A DNA stretch of 64,000 nucleotides from Diploscapter coronatus. Taxonomy: Eukaryota; Nematoda; Chromadorea; Rhabditida; Rhabditidae. Position 1 is the stretch's first letter. The number at the start of each line of letters is the position of its first letter. Of the stretch, positions 60,302 through 64,000 are shown one piece after another. The stretch spans positions 2,557,249 to 2,621,248 of the forward strand of contig OZ038423.1 of NCBI GenBank assembly GCA_964036155.1, given 5' to 3'. A program made the position numbers and the translations under genes. The notes under the pieces were generated by a model. That model worked only from the letters and a program-made list of their open reading frames with translations, did not search any database and had not been told where the DNA came from.

Positions 60302-61064
60302 GGTTTTTTATTTAATTTTTCCTCTTTAATTTGAAGAAGGACAAATATTGTAACGGTTAAATGAAGTGACAGTTTGTGTGTTAAAAATCTTCTTGCGAAA
60401 AATGCGCGTATGTTGCGTGTCACGACTGCACAAAAAGGAATGCTAGAGCAGAGAGAAAGAGTGGGTACGCAATTTGCTCTGTCTCTCTCGCCTTTTCTCC
60501 CTATTTTTCAACACGATCTGTCACTTCGTTTGACTAACACAAAACAACATGATGAAATTGATCTTTTTCCGTATTAGTTTCATCTTATTTTTACCCATTT
60601 TCACCGATCTAATTATAGAGTTCGCCATTTAGAAGTTGTCTTGGAAAAGAAACATCAAATCTGGAAAGCTTTCTCAGAATCTTTTGAATATTTTACCTCA
60701 TTTTTCAGGAAAGAAATTACATTTTTGCTTAATTTTCAATTTTCAGAGTCCGCGTCGAAAGAAGTGCTGGTATCATGGGAGTCTTCGAATATTATGCAAG
60801 TTTTTTTTCAACTACATAAAGTTTTCATTCCTTAAAATAAAAAAAATATTTTCTAGGGTTCCTATTTTTCGAAAATAGTTATTGTATGATTTCTTCAAGA
60901 TTACATCGATATCTTCTTCAAAATAACAAAAACGATATTTTCATTTAAAATATTTTTGCTATGAAATTTTCAGCACCTTTCCAGTTGCGTGAATCTTTTT
61001 GTCGGGATTAGAAAACCAACTATTTTAAAATTTTATCTTTCAGGATGACCTCGACATCGGGGAC
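60302..61064. other. B1-B2 spacer, with possible exon 60747-60795
   Basis: It holds a MITE (60356-60534) and a 49-base frame flanked by a good acceptor (ttttcag) and a GC-type donor (tat|gcaagt). That frame either begins B2 (ATG at 60776, MGVFEYY), links B1 to B2, or is not used. Confidence 0.4.
60356..60534. mobile_element. MITE with GAAGTGACAG subterminal repeats
   Basis: gttaaatgaagtgacagttt on the left is mirrored by gatctgtcacttcgtttgac on the right. An agagagaaagagtgggtacg stretch lies inside. It sits directly downstream of the B1 stop codon. Confidence 0.7.
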
Positions 61065-63593
61065 ATGTCTCAGAAGTTCTCGAACTCGCTGACGGTGACT
61101 GGCAAGGATGAAGCCACATCGAGCTATGCGGAATCCCTCCCTTCGAATGACACCATCGTAGAGAATGAACGAACCGAGGAGAACAAGAAACGCACAGAGG
61201 CCACTGAAGTCTGCGGAGTGATTGTTCGTAAGTTTTACGAGAAAGCCTTTTCAAAATATCTTACGCATATTAAGGAAAAGAAAAAAATAGATAGAATATC
61301 TATTCAATAAAAATAAGCCTACGAATTAAGAAAAGTCGTTAAAATGATCCGCAAATTCTATTTGGAAGAGTTCTTGGCGGGAAATGGGAACACAATGTGA
61401 AATCAGAATTAGTTTTACCTGTTCACAAATTTCGAAACTCATGATAAAACGATTTCCTGGCCAAAGTTCATTTCTATGACGGTTCATCGAATCTGATAAT
61501 GATGAATGCTCGCGACCCTCCATTTTAAAGGATACTTGCTTCCCAATTTTGGAGTTTCAAATGGCCACTTTCTGAACAAAAGCGAATAATGCAAGAAGAG
61601 TTGACGACCCCTAAATATAGCCCTCGAATTACGGTTTCAGAGTCAACCGACGGAAAGCAGCTGTGCGTCTGCCATGTCGACAACGAGTCGCTGCAGCCCT
61701 ACTTCCTTCCCTTTCCTCAGCATCTCTGGCACGAATTGGAGCAGGACCTGCAGTAGGCATTTGCATTTATTCTCGTATAGAAAATACGACTTTCGAAGAA
61801 GACAGATTTCTGAGACTTTGAAAATAAGCTTCTTTCTAGCTAAGAATTAAAGAGTAGGGAAAGAGCGTTCTAGAAAAGGAGGGTATGTTGAAGACCAAAT
61901 TCCCCGAGTGTTAGAAAAGTGAAAATGGCAATATTTCTCCCCGAATTAGCAGAAACTAAATAATTGGTAAATGAAAAATTGAAGAAAAAATCAATCGTTA
62001 ATACTGCAAAACCATGGTAGCTTTCAGCAGACTTGCAACGTTTTCGAACCGCGCGGTTAACTGCATGATGAAACGAGATAGTGGATATTTTCGAGAGACA
62101 AAATGAAGGTATGCTCACTTTCTCTCGATAAAGCATACTATCTCGTTTCATTCGGTTAACTGCGCGGTGCGAAAACGTTGCAACATCTGAATTTCAGGTG
62201 TAAAATTACCGAAAAAGGGCAGCTGATAGGGAAATGGGTGTCGTTCGTCTTCGACGAGTGGGAGCTACTGGACGAAAGCAAACCCATCCGACACTACACT
62301 GGTTGTTCGGTCAAACTGCGGGTCACCGAGGACAATAACGTCGAAGTGAGCATTGTCAATGATCGACAACTTGAGATAAAATGAGTGATGTATAAATTCG
62401 AATATGCAAGGTGTGTATTTCGTATTTTTACAAATAGTCTACCTCGTTACTTAAATATGATGTAATAGCGTAAAGTCTGCTGCAAACAACACGCTAATTA
62501 CCGAACATAAAAAATCATTGTCGTTTATTTCGTCTCAAGTAATCGGTCATTGACAATATTTGAAAATCCAATTTATTCAGTTTTACCGGCAAAAATCCGA
62601 CCTAGGCAGACTTTCAAGCAGAATAAGAAACTTCTATAGAAAAATGATGCATAGGGGGAGTACGCAACGAGATTTTCACGACAGAAAATTGGCTTAAGCT
62701 CTGCCTAGATCTGGGAAAAATTGCATTTAGTGAAAAACAGCGATTTTTGAAGCAAAAGGATAAAAGTGATTGTTCGATATTTTCTTCAAAATTGCTAAAA
62801 TTTCCAAATTTGCAGCTGCTCGACACCATTTCCTACGACGGCCGCAGTCATCTAGGAGATCGGGCCGTTTGCAGCTCGAATGTCGGCAACGCGCTCGATT
62901 ACCATAACTTCATCGACATCGGTCAGGCTTTTTTCCGAGTTTTAGAGATTTCTCTTGAAAAGTTGATTTTCCGTATTTTCATTAAAAAAAAAGAATCTTT
63001 CATAAATAAAAGCATCTTATGCTCTTGCAAAAATACACTAAAATTTCTAGGAAATGGAAAAAAAATAAAAGAAATTCAGACGGCAGCAAAATCAAAGAGC
63101 TGCCTTGTTGGCTTCGCTGCGAGAAGTACAACAAAGACGTAAGAATTAAAATTTTTCCATTTTAGATATCCTTAAACTTTTATTATATTTCTTGTCCAGG
63201 ATTTTAGCGAGTTTTTAGAGATTTTTTGAATAATACGCGAAAATTTGTACTCTGAACAAATTTTCGACCCTTAATTTTGCTTATTATCGACTTTTAAGAC
63301 CCTTTGATTAGTCAAAAATGTTTAACCTAAATCCTTCGAAAATTTTCAACTTCATTACTTGTCATATTACAAATCATCCCAAGTTTTTTTGTTTGATTTT
63401 AACATATATTCAGATCGGCTGGATGATTGAGGAAATGGTCGATGAGAAAACAGAAAAACGTCGAGAAAATCAGAGATCGAATGGAGATAGCAGAAGGGAG
63501 AACAGGAGAGATGACAGAAGGGAGGACACGAGAAATGACACCAGACGGAACGAGCTCTACTGGCATCCCGAGGAGTACGAAGTGGGAAAATAG
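61065..63593 (+). CDS. B2: uncharacterised protein with an RD/RE-rich tail, A-family-like layout
   Basis: Exons 61065-61227 (exon body opens at acceptor 61043), 61641-61752, 62198-62345, 62816-62921, 63080-63138 and 63414-63593 give 255 residues from the first in-exon ATG. I recognise no named family. The N-terminal 50 residues are polar and acidic. Two modules follow: CGVIVQSTDGKQLCVCHVDN with LIGKWVSFVFDEWELL and HYTGCSVKLRVTE, then LLDTISYDGRSHLGDRAV with PCWLRCEKYNKD. The order of hydrophobic strands resembles the A proteins. The C-terminus is highly charged: KTEKRRENQRSNG, then repeated R-R-E/D units, then ELYWHPEEYEVGK. That suggests RNA or protein binding by a disordered tail. The acceptor of exon 62198 lies in the target duplication of a MITE. 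The start is uncertain: an upstream exon ending at a GC donor (60795) could add seven or more residues, or join B1. Confidence 0.6.
62038..62189. mobile_element. CAGACTTGCAACG MITE abutting a B2 splice acceptor
   Basis: It starts cagacttgcaacgttttcg and ends cgaaaacgttgcaacatctg, with aaccgcgcggttaactgc and cggttaactgcgcggt arms. Flanking octamers gctttcag and aatttcag match at 6 of 8; the right one is the acceptor of B2 exon 62198-62345. It is a relative of 47577-47729. Confidence 0.85.
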
Positions 63594-64000
63594 ATTTTTT
63601 TCTATTTTCTTTCATGTCTTGCTTTCTATCATTAGAATACTTCTTTTTGAATATTATTTGATGGGACATCATCATCATCGAGAATATTTGAATATTTTCT
63701 TTCCTTTCAAAAATTGAACATGGTGTTTTCGAAATTAAAAATATAGACTTTGCAAACGAATTTCATAAATTAGAAAAAAGTGAAGTTTACTCTCTTCCCA
63801 AATTGACGAGACTTTGCCTGTGCGATTTGCGCCACGCGAGTTTTATCGTTACTCGTGAGCGGCTGCGTCGCGTCTTTCCTACTTTCTCTTACACCAGATT
63901 GGACAATCTGATGTAATGAGGGATAGTGCATTTTCGCGAGAGCAAGGAAAAGCGCTACACAGCCGCTCGCGGACAACAATAACACTCCGAGTGGCGTGCA
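63594..64000. other. Right-edge flank
   Basis: 3' flank of B2 plus an inverted repeat near the edge. A minus-strand open frame here overlaps the inverted repeat and is not supported as a gene. Confidence 0.4.
63851..63976. mobile_element. MITE-like inverted repeat near the right edge
   Basis: actcgtgagcggctgcgtcg with cgtctttcc is mirrored by ggaaaagcgctac and acagccgctcgcgga. It may extend past the segment given, but no copy was seen elsewhere in the window. Confidence 0.6.

Noticed and set aside
63770..63985. 71-codon minus-strand frame with a hydrophobic start
   Set aside because: It overlaps the inverted repeat at 63851-63976 and has no support as a secreted protein.

Overview
The window looks like nuclear DNA of a free-living nematode, probably a rhabditid and not necessarily Caenorhabditis. 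It is AT-rich and its genes are cut into many small exons by short GT-AG introns with the worm acceptor TTTTCAG. The gene families also fit: an ABF-type defensin, an Srg chemoreceptor, an LRAT-fold protein, and start codons sitting just after outron-like acceptors. All gene models below were assembled by hand from six-frame reading plus splice sites. For each complete model the summed exon length is a multiple of three and the exon phases agree.

Layout. 1-15.6 kb is mostly non-genic AT-rich DNA with small inverted-repeat elements and a few orphan exon candidates; the best is 11241-11537 on the minus strand. 15.6-16.7 kb (+) encodes an LRAT/NlpC-P60-fold protein. 17.9-19.7 kb (-) encodes a seven-TM Srg chemoreceptor. 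21.9-22.7 kb (+) encodes an ABF-2-like antimicrobial peptide. 23.9-40.0 kb (-) is a single 40-exon gene for a GRIP-domain trans-Golgi golgin of the golgin-245/golgin-97 type. 41.5-42.7 kb (-) encodes the KEOPS subunit Pcc1/LAGE3. 42.9-48.3 kb (+) holds two tandem paralogues (A1, A2) of a family I do not recognise. 51.1-53.8 kb (+) encodes fucose-1-phosphate guanylyltransferase (FPGT). 55.9-58.2 kb (+) holds the third paralogue, A3. 59.2-63.6 kb (+) holds two more distant, similarly built genes (B1, B2).

How the genes relate. Most are unrelated housekeeping or sensory genes. The exception is the co-oriented A1-A2-(FPGT)-A3-B1-B2 cluster. The A genes share exon boundaries and a repeated beta-rich module resembling an OB or S1 fold. 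B1 and B2 look like divergent relatives. This expanding, unnamed family is the best candidate for undescribed biology here.

The window is also full of short inverted-repeat transposons (MITEs). Several have CAGGG- or CAGACTT-type ends and 8-bp target-site duplications, as in the hAT superfamily. They lie mainly in introns and between genes, one is nested inside another, and one abuts a splice acceptor.
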